Assembly (NCBI RefSeq): GCF_050908995.1
Contig: NC_135132.1
Location: 3,467,001-3,531,000 of the forward strand
Reading direction: 5' to 3'
Source: Andrena cerasifolii
Taxonomy: Eukaryota > Arthropoda > Insecta > Hymenoptera > Andrenidae
Length of the DNA stretch: 64,000 bases
A program made the translations under genes and the position numbers. The notes under the pieces were generated by a model. That model had not been told where the DNA came from, did no database searches, and worked only from the letters and a program-made list of their open reading frames with translations. Shown here in pieces: positions 25,698-37,610 of this stretch; positions within the stretch are counted from its first letter, which is position 1, and each line of letters starts with the position of its first letter.

Positions 25698-26224
25698 ATA
25701 GATGAATATACATCTCAGTCATCAATAGAAATACTTATAATCGATTTAATCTATAGTTAAGCAATTTTGTTCGTCACGTAATTAGGTAACTTTGTTTGAA
25801 GATTGTCCTCGCTTTTTCTCTTTGTCTTTTTTATTTTCTTTATTGTACTTTCCGTGGATGTGGCTTTCTTTCATAACCTTTTTCACTGATTATCTCAATT
25901 TCATTTCGACTTGTACCCAGACCTCATCCTTCCCTTCCATATTTCATCTATTATTTTCTTTTCCTGTTTTGCCAATTCTCGTTTGTACTGAATTTATATT
26001 GCTGATTGATGGTCCTGGTCAAATGACGAGCGCGACATTCATCTTCTCTACCCGTCCAACTTTCTTCGAATTTTTTCTTACAGACTATGTTGAGCCCATT
26101 TTTTTTTTTAATATTTTAGTGAATCTGCAACAGAAAGATTAGGCATCTTGTTTGAGCAGACACGAAAATTTGAAAATTTCATTTGTATGTGCAAAAGGAG
26201 TAAATAATGTGTTAGGTAATGGTG
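23131..26224. other. AT-rich DNA, no gene seen
   Basis: Strongly AT-rich. Open frames are short and of low complexity. A (TA)n(TG)n run lies at 25668-25699. No transposon pair was recognised. Confidence 0.5.
25668..25699 (+). repeat. (TA)n(TG)n microsatellite
   Basis: Alternating AT for about 15 bases followed by TG repeats. Confidence 0.9.
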
Positions 26225-26952
26225 TTAAGGGGGTATACCCGTTTGAACCCTCGGAAAATGTATACATTTTGTGGATTTTTTTACAAGTCAACGGTTTGAT
26301 GCAGATTTCCCGTTCTTTAACTATGTTTACATATTATTATGAACTACTTATAAAAAAAGTTTCAGTTAAGAAACTATTGTTTTTCGGAAGTTACGGATAC
26401 ATGTCCGAAAGTCTCTCGATTTTAGACGGCTAAACGGTGGCCCTAAAAACTCGCGCTACGTTCAACCAATTTACTTCAAATTTTGCATGCAGAATCATAA
26501 TAAGATTCCACATCGTCCAACGAAGGCGATTTTGAAAATTTTGAAAAATAAAGAAATGGTGAGAGATCAAAGGTAAAGTTAAATTTTTCTAAGAGAAAAA
26601 TCCACCTTTTTCCTTTATAAATAATAAACGGGGAATCGAAATAAAAAAAGCCTTCGTTGGACGATGCGGAATCTTATTATGATTCTGCATGCAAAATTTG
26701 AAGTAAATTGGTTGAACGTAGCGCGAGTTTTTAGGGCCACCGTTTAGCCGTCTAAAATCGAGAGACTTTCGGACATGTATCCGTAACTTCCGAAAAACAA
26801 TAGTTTTTTAACTGAAACTTTTTTTATAAGTAGTTCATAATACTATGTAAACATAGTTAAAAAACGGGAAATCTGCATCAAACCGTTGACTTGTAAAAAA
26901 ATCCACAAAATGTATACATTTTCCGAGGGTTCAAACGGGTATACCCCCTTAA
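26225..26952. mobile_element. Long-armed fold-back MITE, 728 bp
   Basis: The arms of about 300 bases are nearly perfect inverses. The left starts TTAAGGGGGTATACCCG and continues through ACGGATACATGTCCGAAAG to CGTCCAACGAAGGC; the right reverses this and ends CGGGTATACCCCCTTAA. The spacer is about 110 bases. ORFs at 26152-26433 and 26886-27098 are arm sequence. The high arm identity suggests recent activity. Confidence 0.85.
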
Positions 26953-26977
26953 CGTATGCCATCGTTATTAAATATAC

Positions 26978-27097
26978 CAGCGCTGTCCAAGATCGCTCCC
27001 GCGGGAGCTTGGGGTTCTCCCAAGAAGGCGCGCTGCGCGAAAGAAAGATTGGAAGGGGAAGCGGGCGCGTGAGGGGCCCCTACGCTGGACAGCGCTG
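26978..27097. mobile_element. Small GC-rich hAT-like MITE, 120 bp
   Basis: The ends CAGCGCTGTCCA and TGGACAGCGCTG are perfect inverses, and the flanks AAATATAC and AAATGCAC agree in 6 of 8. The inside is GC-rich in an AT-rich surround. Confidence 0.7.
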
Positions 27098-27722
27098 AAA
27101 TGCACATATAATTAAAAATACACTGGAAGCGTTTCTAATATGTGTACCTGGTTTTTCTACTTGAAAAAAAAATAAGTAAAAAATGTAGAACATCTTTTTT
27201 GATTTTGGCTGTTCCTTTTACAAAAAATAATATTGAGTGTCCATTAAATATGCGTTTGACTGAAGAGGAGTGGTAGAATTTGATAGTAAATATACAAATG
27301 TGAATAAAATGAATCGGAAGGAAGCACGACTTTTATTGAATATGCAATAATTACACTAATATTAGTTTGTTTAAACTGGCATATCACTGCCTGGGGATCC
27401 CTACACTCGTTACATGCTCTCTCTACAACCTCGCTATACGCTCTCTATACTCTATAGAGTAGCTTAAAACCAGAATCTTTAAAAATTCACTTGGACACAT
27501 ATTCAAACACACCTTCAAGGTTGTCTCTTACACTTTGGCGGCCACACTTTTTGCAGCAAAGTTATGCTCACTGTCGATCTTTTCCAAATTTTCCAATTAA
27601 GTATTTACACGTTTTGGAAAACCGTGAAAACAGCATACTGCAAGTAGGGTATACAGTAACTCACAGGTTTGTTCCCACAAATTAAGAAGAATAACTAATA
27701 ATTATGAAAGTCACTATCTAAT
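27098..27722. other. No gene seen
   Basis: AT-rich with short open frames only. Confidence 0.5.
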
Positions 27723-27730
27723 GCCTAGAT

Positions 27731-28382
27731 CAGGGGTGCACACTAAGTCTGCCCTAGGGTAGTCGGTGAGCCCTCGAGCTCGACCGTGGTATGCTCACCC
27801 CCACTCCTCGGTATAATGTTTCGTGGTGGGGAGCTCTATGACTGCAAAGGCCGTATGCCTGTTACAACTACAAGCATACTCGCGATAGATATACAAGATC
27901 AAACGAAAACGTACAGAATTTTATATTATATTGAGAAAGTTAATTTTAACAAATTCGCACATGTAAATTTGAGTATTTGCATTTGAAGATATCTAATAAC
28001 ATATATGTGATATATGCATATACAGTGGGCCACAAAAGTATTCGGATACTTATAAAGTTGGTCCAATATTAGATCCATATGTGAATATACATATATTTCT
28101 ATGTATAATTTCTTAATATTTATTAATCGTGGATTCATTTCTCTTCAATTTGAAACCTTGAGTACAGAGATTGGAATTATAATACTCAATACATTTCTTT
28201 TAAAAATTCCCCAAAGTGTGCCTTACTTTCGGAGCGTCAAACTCTGGAAACCCCTGGCGGCAGCCTGTGAAGCTCCGCTCCCACTACTCCAACCGCTCCC
28301 CACTCCGTTGGCGGACTCGCTTGTTCTTGAACGAGCTCGAATGTGCGCTCGCGCCCGGAATTGGGGGTCCTGTACACCCCTG
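27731..28382. mobile_element. hAT-type element with perfect 8-bp duplication, 652 bp
   Basis: The ends CAGGGGTGCACAC and GTACACCCCTG are inverse. GCCTAGAT stands on both sides (27723-27730, 28383-28390). The CAGGGGTG start and 8-bp duplication are classical hAT. No transposase frame is present, so it is non-autonomous. ORFs at 28101-28410 fall inside or across its end. Confidence 0.88.
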
Positions 28383-28390
28383 GCCTAGAT

Positions 28391-29042
28391 TGTCATCGCT
28401 TCATTTATAAATTTAATGCAACAAATAATACTACACGAACAATATAGTCGAACGAATGTGGCAGAATTTTGTGAACAAGTGTGTGAGTGACTGCGTATAT
28501 TAAAGCTACGGAATTTTCAGTATATTTATAGCATTTTCTGTGATAGGTAATTTTCTAAATATACAGTAAGACCGAAGATATTAATTTACTTTTTGGTGCC
28601 ACTTTACCAAATTATTGCTACTATTTGGCGCGTCACAACTTGATACAATGCAATCTGGAAATACGATGGAAAGACTAACAAGGGAAGTTAACCCTGGAAC
28701 TCACAGTCCCAGATCTAAAAAATGACAGTTAACGTTTAAACAAATGCGAAACAATATAGAACTATCATTCACGTATAAAACTATTCGTTACTTTATTGAA
28801 TATAGATAAAAAATTATTGAACATGCTTGTTTACTTCCATCTGATCCTACATGATTTCACTCGTCCCTTAATGCTTTTTTGCTAAATTACTAAATCGACT
28901 GTTTACACCCAGTATCGCAGAATTTATCAGCCAACTTAAATTCTTTTAATTTCACGCCTACTATCGTTATCCGAATTGGAAAGTGACGGCCAAAAGTCTC
29001 GCTCGCGTCATCTCTCACCCTTTACCCATCAGAAATTATTTA
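28391..29042. other. No gene seen
   Basis: AT-rich, with no recognisable repeat pair or protein-like frame. Confidence 0.5.
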
Positions 29043-29598
29043 CAAGGGAAGTTCAGCAACTCGAAAATTCAATAAAACCTGAAACCTTGCAGAAATGTAG
29101 CTCAGGTGGTTCTAATAACGTAACTATTTTTTGATTCAGCAATAAAATGCTCCTAAGGGTGGAAACACCCCTTCAAAAAATCGTGCGTTTCCATATTAAC
29201 GCGAGTACCTGCGAAACCGTAGAAAATATCGAACAAAAAGTTCAACTCAAAGTTGTATGGCTTTCGAAATCCTACAATTTGGCGATAAAGAATTGTCGAA
29301 AAAAGGGGTGGTGGGGGTAAAGTTTGAAAAAAAAATGATCTTCGCAAATTCTTTATCGCCGCTTTATAGGGCATAAAAAACAATAGAACTTTGAATTTAA
29401 CTTCTTTTTTATATCTTCTACAGTTTCGTAGATATTCAAGATAATGTGAAAACTTAGTATTTCTTCGAAGGGGTGTTTTTATCCTTAGGGTCGTTTTACT
29501 GCCGAATCAAAAAGTAGTTACGTTCTTAGCATCACTTGGGCTACATTCCTGCACAGTTTCAGATTTTTTGAATTTTCAAGTTGAGGAACTTCCCTTTA
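29043..29598. mobile_element. Fold-back element with AAGGGAAGTTC ends, copy 1
   Basis: The left arm CAAGGGAAGTTCAGCAACTC and the right arm GTTGAGGAACTTCCCTTTA are inverse. Inner blocks (ATTCAGCAATAAAATGC, AAACACCCCTTC) are mirrored. Related copies are at 39178-39739, 45920-46346 and, more worn, about 49404-49890; a half copy begins at 40571. Confidence 0.75.
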
Positions 29599-30566
29599 AG
29601 GGGTTGTTCCGGAGCCCATAAAAATAGGTGATCTTCAGGAATTAATTAAAGTAAAACTACTACGTATAATTTAATGCGACCTTTTGCGTTGTATTAAGAA
29701 TGTCTTAAGCTATAGAAATAAATTTTTTGTTTTATAAATAATCATTGCAGACGGCACTGGGGAAAAAATTCATCCAAAACAGTGGTACCTGTAACACCTA
29801 AACCCTTGGTCTTTTCAATGGCTTTAAAAATTATAAATTTTCAAAAATTCTAAAATGTTACCGGTTTCTCCACTACACAGAAGTATATTCTTCAAAATAA
29901 AAAAGTTTCAGTCGAATTGGATAATAACTTTTCGAGATATTGTTTCACCAATTTTAGGAACACTGTTTCGAGAAAAACACGTTTAAAGTTTTACCACCGC
30001 GACTCAAATGCCTATAACTTCAGGAATTTCCCGAATTTCACACAATCCTTTTGCTCGCGTATTCTTAAGGGGTCATGCCCTTAAGAATACGTGACCGTAA
30101 GGATTTTTTTATCCGATGCTTAGTTTTCTTTTAATTGATTTTGAAACTTTTACTTTAAAAATCAGCCATTTTTTCCCAAATCAATATTTCGAAAAATCCT
30201 TCGTTCAAATATTAGACAATACAATATAATAAGTAAATTCTTTTGAATTTTTTATTTCAGATGATCGACCTTCGAGCAGCAGTGGTCACCACAGAAACCA
30301 TTTTTTTAGAGAACCTTCGAAGTGATGGACCATAACTTAGTTATTGCTAAATATTTTTAAATAAAAAAATTACGACGCACAGTACTAGATGCAATCCTTA
30401 AAAGTCAAAAAGATTTTTTGAGAAATGTGTTATAGCTTTTGAGTAAAAAATTTCCAAAGACCACCCTTACATTCGACCTCCTGACTGAGCATGACCCCTT
30501 AAAGGGTTGAACATTCGAAAAATAAAATTAAGAAAAATCGATTTTTACACCGGAACCTCCCCTTAA
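29597..30566. mobile_element. Fold-back element with AAGGGG-GTTCCGG ends
   Basis: The left end TTAAGGGGTTGTTCCGG and right end CCGGAACCTCCCCTTAA are inverse. A second pair, TTAAGGGGTCATGCCC (about 30067) and GCATGACCCCTTAA (about 30500), lies inside it and suggests a nested element. A partial relative lies at about 58205-58770. Confidence 0.6.
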
Positions 30567-33500
30567 GTATGCCACGAGACAATATTTCGATCTAATATGA
30601 TTCTCCAATCAACACGAAATTTCACTCGAGCACAATTCCCTCCCTGATCGTAGCGCGTATATATATATATATGTACGTAGTTGCGAGCTCGTAACTTCGT
30701 CGAACACGACAAAGGTTTCGTCCCAACGGGCTGGCCAGAACAATGGCTTAATTCCAGGACGAAATCGATAGCGCGAGAAATTCGTTGACAGGTTAAAGAG
30801 CATTTTCTGCATAGGATTGCGTCAAGGCTGAGCATAGTGCACTTAACGTCAATAAAGGGCCGCCCTGCCACCGTTTTATTACGCGACTCGGTGGCGGACT
30901 CGCGTGAAATATTCAGCCGGATGAATATTTAAATGCACTCTCATAAATTGCCGAAGCATTTCGTGGAATTTTCGTAATATTTGATATCTGGGTCGCGGGA
31001 CAAATCTGACTTGGGATTAATTAACGCGGTAACCGGGCAGGGCGGTTTCACCCGGCATTTCCAAATTCCGCCGCATTGATACAGAGAAACGCGTTACAGA
31101 TTTAATAATAAAATTATAAATGTGTACGAAAGCAGCAAATATAGCAGGACCACGTGTATAAATTTTACTGTCGACTAAATTTGCCATTTGTTTTCAGTAT
31201 ATTAATTTATAATTAATTTCTTTCATTTCAGCTTTTTTTCAGTTTTTCACTAGTCTGTTGCAATTAAAAGAGTTTTGTTTCGGCGCACTGGCTCGGTCCT
31301 TCGAATATTTAAACAAAAACTGATTGCAATTTTGAAATATTTTTTTAACAGTTTCCAACGTTTCGGTGAATAATCCTGACCATTTTCAGGGAAAGTTAAA
31401 ATTTATTTTTTCAAAAAGTGGAAATAAATGTTGAAATGTATATTACTTTTTAACTGTTAAATGATTTTTTAACAATAAGTGAGTTTGACTTCTGGTGTTA
31501 TTGCAGACCTACTGAACTTAATTTTGTCAGATTTTAATTGGATGAATTTACAGCATCGCTAGGAGAGAAATTATGATGCAATGGGCGTCGAAATTAAAGC
31601 ATCGCGAAATTTTTGAAGAAATTTTTGAACTGTTCTAGTTTTGCGAAGAAAAATCGTACCGCGCTCCACCTGAGGCGATTCTGAAGGGTGAAGTCTCTAC
31701 TTTCACCTCCCCGAGTTGATTTTCTTCGAAGATGCTTTTGCACCAGGAAGCGAGGCGGGGAAGTCTTGATATTTTGATCGATGGGTTTTCTCGGGAAGTA
31801 ATCCCGCGCGAAAAAACTTTATTCTGCACTTTTGGCTTACTTTGCCGCAAGGATTTACCACCCGGATTGTACCACCACTTCAGCCGCACCCTGTATGCGG
31901 CAGAGCACGTCAAGAACTTGGAGACTGAGGAAATGTAGTCTGTCAGACACTCTGATCTTAATTCCGTTTCGAACTGTCGAGCGGTGTCAGCACGAAAAAT
32001 TTACGTCAATGCTGGGCGGTTCGATATTACAGACGAATTAAGGTTCGCTATAGAAAGAAAATAGAAATCTTTAAATTAAAAAGTCGAATCGTTCAGAATT
32101 TCTGTAAATCCGCAATTTTTTATCTCACGCAAAATAAAAGTAAAATTATTATTTTCAAAGTTATTTTCGTGTGTTTATTTCTTATTGCTTTTAAGCATTA
32201 TTCTTTTGTTAATAAAAATTATTTCGTGTTCTATAATTTGGTGGCATTCGCGAAACTGAAATTTTGAATGAACGAAGTTTTTAAACTGAAAGTTGATGAG
32301 CAGTTCCTCCTTGAAGGAAGATTTTTTTTATAACTTTTAAGGAAATGCATTTGCAAGCTTTTAGAAAGAATTGTGAAATTGTCTTGTGGTATTCGCTGCA
32401 GTCATAAGTAACTTATGGGTTTGTGCCAGAGTTTATATAATATGTGCACATATGTGTCAGATAAATAGGACAGGGCAATAATCATTTGTCACGTGCTTTC
32501 AACATCCACAATTCCAGGAGACCTTGTCCGTTCCGAATCAGATAAAACTTTCCCACAGACCAATAACATCCTTCATTTATGTATTTTGAGTAGTGCCAGA
32601 GGGGTGTATAAATAATTTCAGTTACCTTAGAAAAGTCTCCTACACGGGGTGTGGCAAAATTTTTGGTTTAAGCGAGTGAAAAAATACGTCAAAAGTTAAG
32701 AGTCAATTTTTTATCTCGTCTAGTCAATTTTATAAAATATATATAAGTGAAAAAAAATATTTATAAGTGAAAATTAAAAAATATATATATATATTTAAAA
32801 CATTGACTCTTAAAAAATATATATATATATATTAAACAAATTATTCAACATTTAATAATTGAGGAATCTTTGAAAATGCTAGCGCTACTATTGAATATCC
32901 AGCTCTGCTCTTCTAATCATTGATTTATGGATTTTTGTTATTGCATGGCGAGATGTTACTTGTTCAAATGCTACTGTAATTTTTTTTCTTCCACTGGAAA
33001 AGAGGTAGTCTGTTTTTAAGCAGGGACTTTACATGATCCCGTATAACGCAACTACCGGACGAATGAAATACCAGCCTAAGTAGAGTGTACTTGTTCGTAT
33101 CCAGACGAGTCAAGCTGGAGCAAGTGCAGATGCACTCGACCAAACTCCAGGAATGTTTCTCGAAAATTCTCTACCCGTTAACGATGGTGAGTCTAATATT
33201 TCCTCTTCAAATTGAGGTATTGAAGTGAAAATTAAAAAATCTGTTTAAACATAATACGCGCATTGACAATAAAAATAAAAAAGGAAGAGTGAAAATCCTG
33301 TTTCCAAATCTACGAGATTTTAACATCGATCATCTATGCAGTTTGCAATTTCGGACTATTGCGATGGTCGAAAATTACTTCTGGACTAGTTGAGAATCAC
33401 TGCATTGTGATGTTTAACACTTCGAGTGGTGCATAGTTTTGAAAAATTCCCCTTTATGTCGGTCAGGACTTTCCAAGCGATCGTTCCTGCCGAGAAAGTT

Positions 33501-33847
33501 TTGTCCACCTCGCCAGCCCTTCGAACACATGCTAACACTAATAAAAATATAAACTTCTATATTGTCTATTAAATCTTCGTGGGAGTAGCATCACTGGATA
33601 AATGAGCTTTTTCCAATGAAAATGAGTCCAAACACGACCTTATTCGGACTATTTTTAATTAAACGTATTTCGGATCGTTTCAAAATTCCGTCGACAAAAT
33701 ATACATCGTGATTAAAAATAGCCCGAATGAGGTCGAGTTTATATTCGTTTTCATCGGCAGAATCTCGCCAATTATTTAGTACTAATTTCACAAGGATTTA
33801 ATAAAAAACATAGAAATTACAATTTTCATTCGTAGGTGGCTCATTGG
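30567..33847. other. No protein gene recognised; GC-richer stretches
   Basis: Bases 30567-31100 and 31560-32040 are less AT-rich than the surroundings and free of evident transposon ends. The frames at 30563-30871, 31635-31913 and 31732-31938 do not resemble known proteins. The first stretch contains ATAGTGCACTTAACGTC (30834-30850), repeated at 38112-38128. AT dinucleotide runs lie at 30659-30672 and 32778-32830. Confidence 0.45.
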
Positions 33848-34441
33848 AGAGTCTGAACCAGGGGGCTGCCACTCTCATTTGCGATTTTAGAACAGTGTTT
33901 CAACTGCCACCTAGGCAGTTCCAATTTTTTCGAACTAAAATTCAATATGGCGGTGATCACGTGTTCATGATGAATCTGTACTGTGTACGGTGTACGCCGT
34001 TGATATGCATTGCATGGCATTTGTGAATTGTTGATCGATGCGAACTAGTACCGTACGAAACCCAAACAATCCTATCGAAAAATAAGTTTTATAAAATCAG
34101 TTTGACAGTATCAGGTATGTATACAGTTGAATATACATTTTTAATGCAGTATATGTAGAATATATTTTTAAATTATAATGTTTATACAGCTATGGCACGA
34201 CATGTACTATATTAAAAATATACATTCAACTATATACATACCTGTTACTGTCAAACTGATTTTATAAAACTTATTTTTCGATAGGGTTGATGTGTCTGTT
34301 CCAGCCTTTAGTACAGATGAATCATGAACACGTGATGACGGCCATATTGAATTTTAGTTCGAAAAAATTCGAACTAGGTGGCAGTTGAAACACTGTTCCA
34401 ATATTGCAAATGAGAGTGGTAGATCCTCAGTCTGAACTGAG
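33848..34441. mobile_element. Fold-back element with nested inner hairpin
   Basis: The outer arms share CCACTCTCATTTGC, ACAGTGTTTCAACTGCCACC and AACTAAAATTCAATATGG in inverse. The inner arms share TCGAAAAATAAGTTTTATAA and CAGTTTGACAGTA in inverse around an AT-rich centre. Almost the whole 594 bp can fold on itself. Confidence 0.75.
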
Positions 34442-35702
34442 AAAGCAAAATCTGAGCTTGGTTTGTTTTCAAAATAAACATTCCGGGACTTCCCAAAAAT
34501 ACTTTCCATGTTTTTCAGAAATTATCAACGAGAAAACACGGCGATGTCATTAATAGAAGTGTTAATATAGAAATTGCAACCGTAACTCGAACTAAATAGA
34601 TTCGGTTCTTAAGGGAGTTTTCTCCTTGGAAAGCCAGAGAATCATGGGTACTTTCTCGGAATTTATAGACACTAAACTACTGTGTAAATTGTTCTCCAAT
34701 TGTACATGTTCATTGGCTTTTGAACAATACAGGGTGACAAAAAATAAATGTATTAAAATTTGAATTGCCCTAAAAGAAAAATGTGACAATGTATGTCAGA
34801 GATGATTGTTTTATTGGATTGCCCATATTGTGTTCTTCATTATGAAACATAACCTCACGCTTCTACCTCGTGGCATTTGTTTTTTACTAAGACCATTTCC
34901 CGGGTTTTATCACGTCTGCAGTAGGGTTTGTCGGTTTTTACAAATCGGGTTTAAAAACCGTTTTTTTTTATAAATTAACTTTAATTTATTGTTTTGTAAT
35001 TTATTGTTTAACGGGTTGTACGTGGTTGCAATAACATTAAAATACAGTAAAATAATGGTCTTAATAATAAAAGCTGAATTTCAAGCAGTAAATACCAGTG
35101 TATTTCGACAAAAAAGTTTGACAAAAGGCCTAAAATTATTACAAAGTTTTCATGTAAGTGAAGTTCGAGAGGAATTTGATGAAAATAAGAATCATCATAT
35201 AATTTCCCACGTTTTAAGAGAAACACCCGGGGCGATTAATACAAAAAATAATATATTTTACGATTAGTATTTTTCACAAATAACGCAATGCGTTCTGCAG
35301 AATTCATGTTTAACTAATTTCAAACATTTAAAACTTCCGCTAATTTCACCCTAATTTATTTCCCTACTATATTCAACCACAGTCGATTAATCATCCCACT
35401 TTTCAAAAGTGACCGCGAGGTAGCGCTGTCCGCGGTACTTACCTAGCCTATAAGCTGTTAGAACACGTGTGACTTTAACCTCAAATTATAGTTCGGTGCG
35501 TGTTACCTGTTCTGAGCAGGTTAACCTGTTTCGTAAACTAATTAGGAATGTCATTTAAGTTTTCGTTCGTGGTTTCGACGGATCACGTTAAGCTTATGTC
35601 GGTAAACCCGTCTTTTAACTGTCCGCCGACGAAGGTGGGTCAATTTTGACCCGTTCCGTCTTCGTTAGCAGACGACTCGTAGGATGTGGCGAATATTTAC
35701 CA
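34442..35702. other. No gene recognised
   Basis: A lone ACAGGGTGAC transposon-type end is at about 34729. The ORF at 34989-35267 has some protein-like character (FHVSEVREEFDENKNHH), but I recognise no family. Confidence 0.4.
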
Positions 35703-36207
35703 TACCTATAACAGATGGCGCAAAAGTCGTCATCCGATGTTAATAGCTCCGAACCTTTTTAATTTCAGGTATATGTCAGTGATGTTTCGACATTTCAATA
35801 GAAGAGACTCGCGAAATTTATTGCCCATAAAGATGAATAAGTATACTCTTCAGGAACGCGGGAAAATTGTGTCGATGTTCTTACGTAATAATTCGTCGGT
35901 GGGCTTGACGCAACATAAATTTAGACGAATGTTTAAAGACGCGAATAACCCATGGACTTTACAACAATTAAAGGACAATATTCAACAATCAACAATCTTC
36001 ACAATAAAAAAATATAAAAGGAGCCTAAATTTGCATTAATTCAATTGGCGGTCGTTTGTCGGATATTATCTTCGGAACTTCGTATCATAAAATTTGTAAG
36101 TCTCAATAAATTGTACCACAAAAAAAAAACACCACGTTGTTTCATTTAAAATCAAGGTTATGGACTGAGAAAATCGGATGATGACTTTTGCGTCAACTTT
36201 TCGTTAT
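35703..36207 (+). mobile_element. Non-autonomous element with CAAAAGTCATCATCCGA-type ends
   Basis: The inverted ends GCGCAAAAGTCGTCATCCG (from about 35714) and CGGATGATGACTTTTGCG (to about 36192) enclose a transposase N-terminal fragment (35833-36039). It looks like an internally deleted Tc1/mariner-type copy. Edges are approximate. Confidence 0.7.
35833..36039 (+). pseudogene. Transposase N-terminal fragment (helix-turn-helix, Tc1/mariner-like)
   Basis: From the ATG at 35833 the frame reads MNKYTLQERGKIVSMFLRN, then SVGLTQHKFRRMFK and WTLQQLKDNI. The M-x-x-Y-T-x-Q-E-R-x-x-I-V order, followed by a second helix with T-Q-x-x-F-R-R-x-F, is the N-terminal DNA-binding domain common in insect mariner-like transposases (DUF4817/HTH type). 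After about 52 residues the similarity stops, the catalytic DDE/D part is absent, and a stop follows at 36039. The fragment lies between the inverted ends of its own element. The upstream 49 codons of the open frame are probably not part of the protein. Confidence 0.7.
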
Positions 36208-37219
36208 CGCAAATACGTTATGCAGAAATTGCAATAGGACAGTTGTATTTATACTGTATATTTTTTATAAATAAGGTAATTATGGGAGACTTGCCGCACT
36301 TTACCCAAAATCGTCACCTTGTCAAAATTTTGTAATGTAAACTTTTTCCAAGGATACATATTATTAGTTGAACATCTTGTGCTACTACTTGCATTTAATA
36401 AAATCAGAATATTAATATTTATCACCCTTAAAAAAGTAAAACCGAAAACATCCTTTTTGGTGATGCCGCGTTTCGAAACACTTTTAATTTAAAAAACCAG
36501 CAAAAGCAAAGTAAAATGTAACATATTTTTATTTTGTACAGTTATGAAATTCAATAAAAGTGTAAGAATAAATAGGCACAGATATTATTTCTGTTTTTCT
36601 AAATCTATCTGCCTCCTTTTCTTTTTTCCATATTCATGACACATAAAATGAAAATAAAATTTGAAAAAAAGAGTAGGTACAAAGTCCGCATATATTTTTG
36701 GATACGGATAACATAAAAGCATCATTTAGTCGACTTATAGCTTTTGATACAGTACGGTATCAAACCCACATAAAAGTGCGGCATCTCTCCCATAATTACC
36801 CTAAACGTCACAATTACCTAAATAAATTGTACATTTTTCCTTCATAAATATGTGTACTTTAGCGTATTATAATAAAAATTGGAAAAAGTTCATTCTCCGA
36901 TATCTAGATAACCAAATTTTATTGTGGGTCAGAAATGACCCGATTCCGAGTTACGCAATGGTTACAGTAATTTGCATGGTTTAAACTTACTTTTTATAAA
37001 GATGGCTATAATAGTAAACACAATTATAATCGTGCTAATTGTAAGACATTATTATCTTTTATATGTTTTCTGTTACTTTCTGTTTTTATCCGACTGCGAC
37101 ACGCAAAGGAGGGTATAGTGTTTATCAGGCTATGTACGTATGTCGATGTTACGCTCTAGAGTCTGTACGGATACACCGATTTGGACAAATGAGGTGTCTT
37201 TAGAATTGTCTTGACGTTC
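36208..37219. other. No gene seen
   Basis: AT-rich, no protein-like frame and no recognised repeat pair. Confidence 0.5.
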
Positions 37220-37610
37220 CGAATGTTATAGGATATAAAAAAAAAATAAAAAAACATTAAAAAAAAATTAAATAAAAATTTAAAAAATTAAAAAACCCGA
37301 CTGCTTAAAAAAACAATAAAAAAATTAAATTAATAAAAAAAACATTAAAAAAATTAAATTAATAAAAAAAACATTAAAAAAATTAAATTAATAAAAAAAA
37401 CATTAAAAAAATTAAATTAATAAAAAAAACATTAAAAAAATTGAATTAATAAAAAAAACATTAAAAAAATTAAATTAATAAAAAAAACATTAAAAAAATT
37501 AAATTAATAAAAAAAAACATTAAAAAAATTAAATTAATAAAAAAATTAAATTAAAAATTAATTTTTGTAATGTTTTTCTAAGCAGTCGGGTTTTTTAATT
37601 TTTTTAATTT
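37220..37610. repeat. A-rich tandem array flanked by an inverted CCCGACTGCTTA motif
   Basis: About eight units of roughly 29 bases (ACATTAAAAAAATTAAATT with A-runs). The block is bounded by CCCGACTGCTTAAAAAAA at about 37297 and the inverse CTAAGCAGTCGGG at about 37578, so the array may sit in the loop of a hairpin or a small element. Confidence 0.8.

Noticed and set aside
30563..30871. 102-codon minus-strand ORF in a GC-richer stretch
   Set aside because: No recognisable motif, and an overlapping frame is equally open. I treat the stretch as possible regulatory DNA instead.
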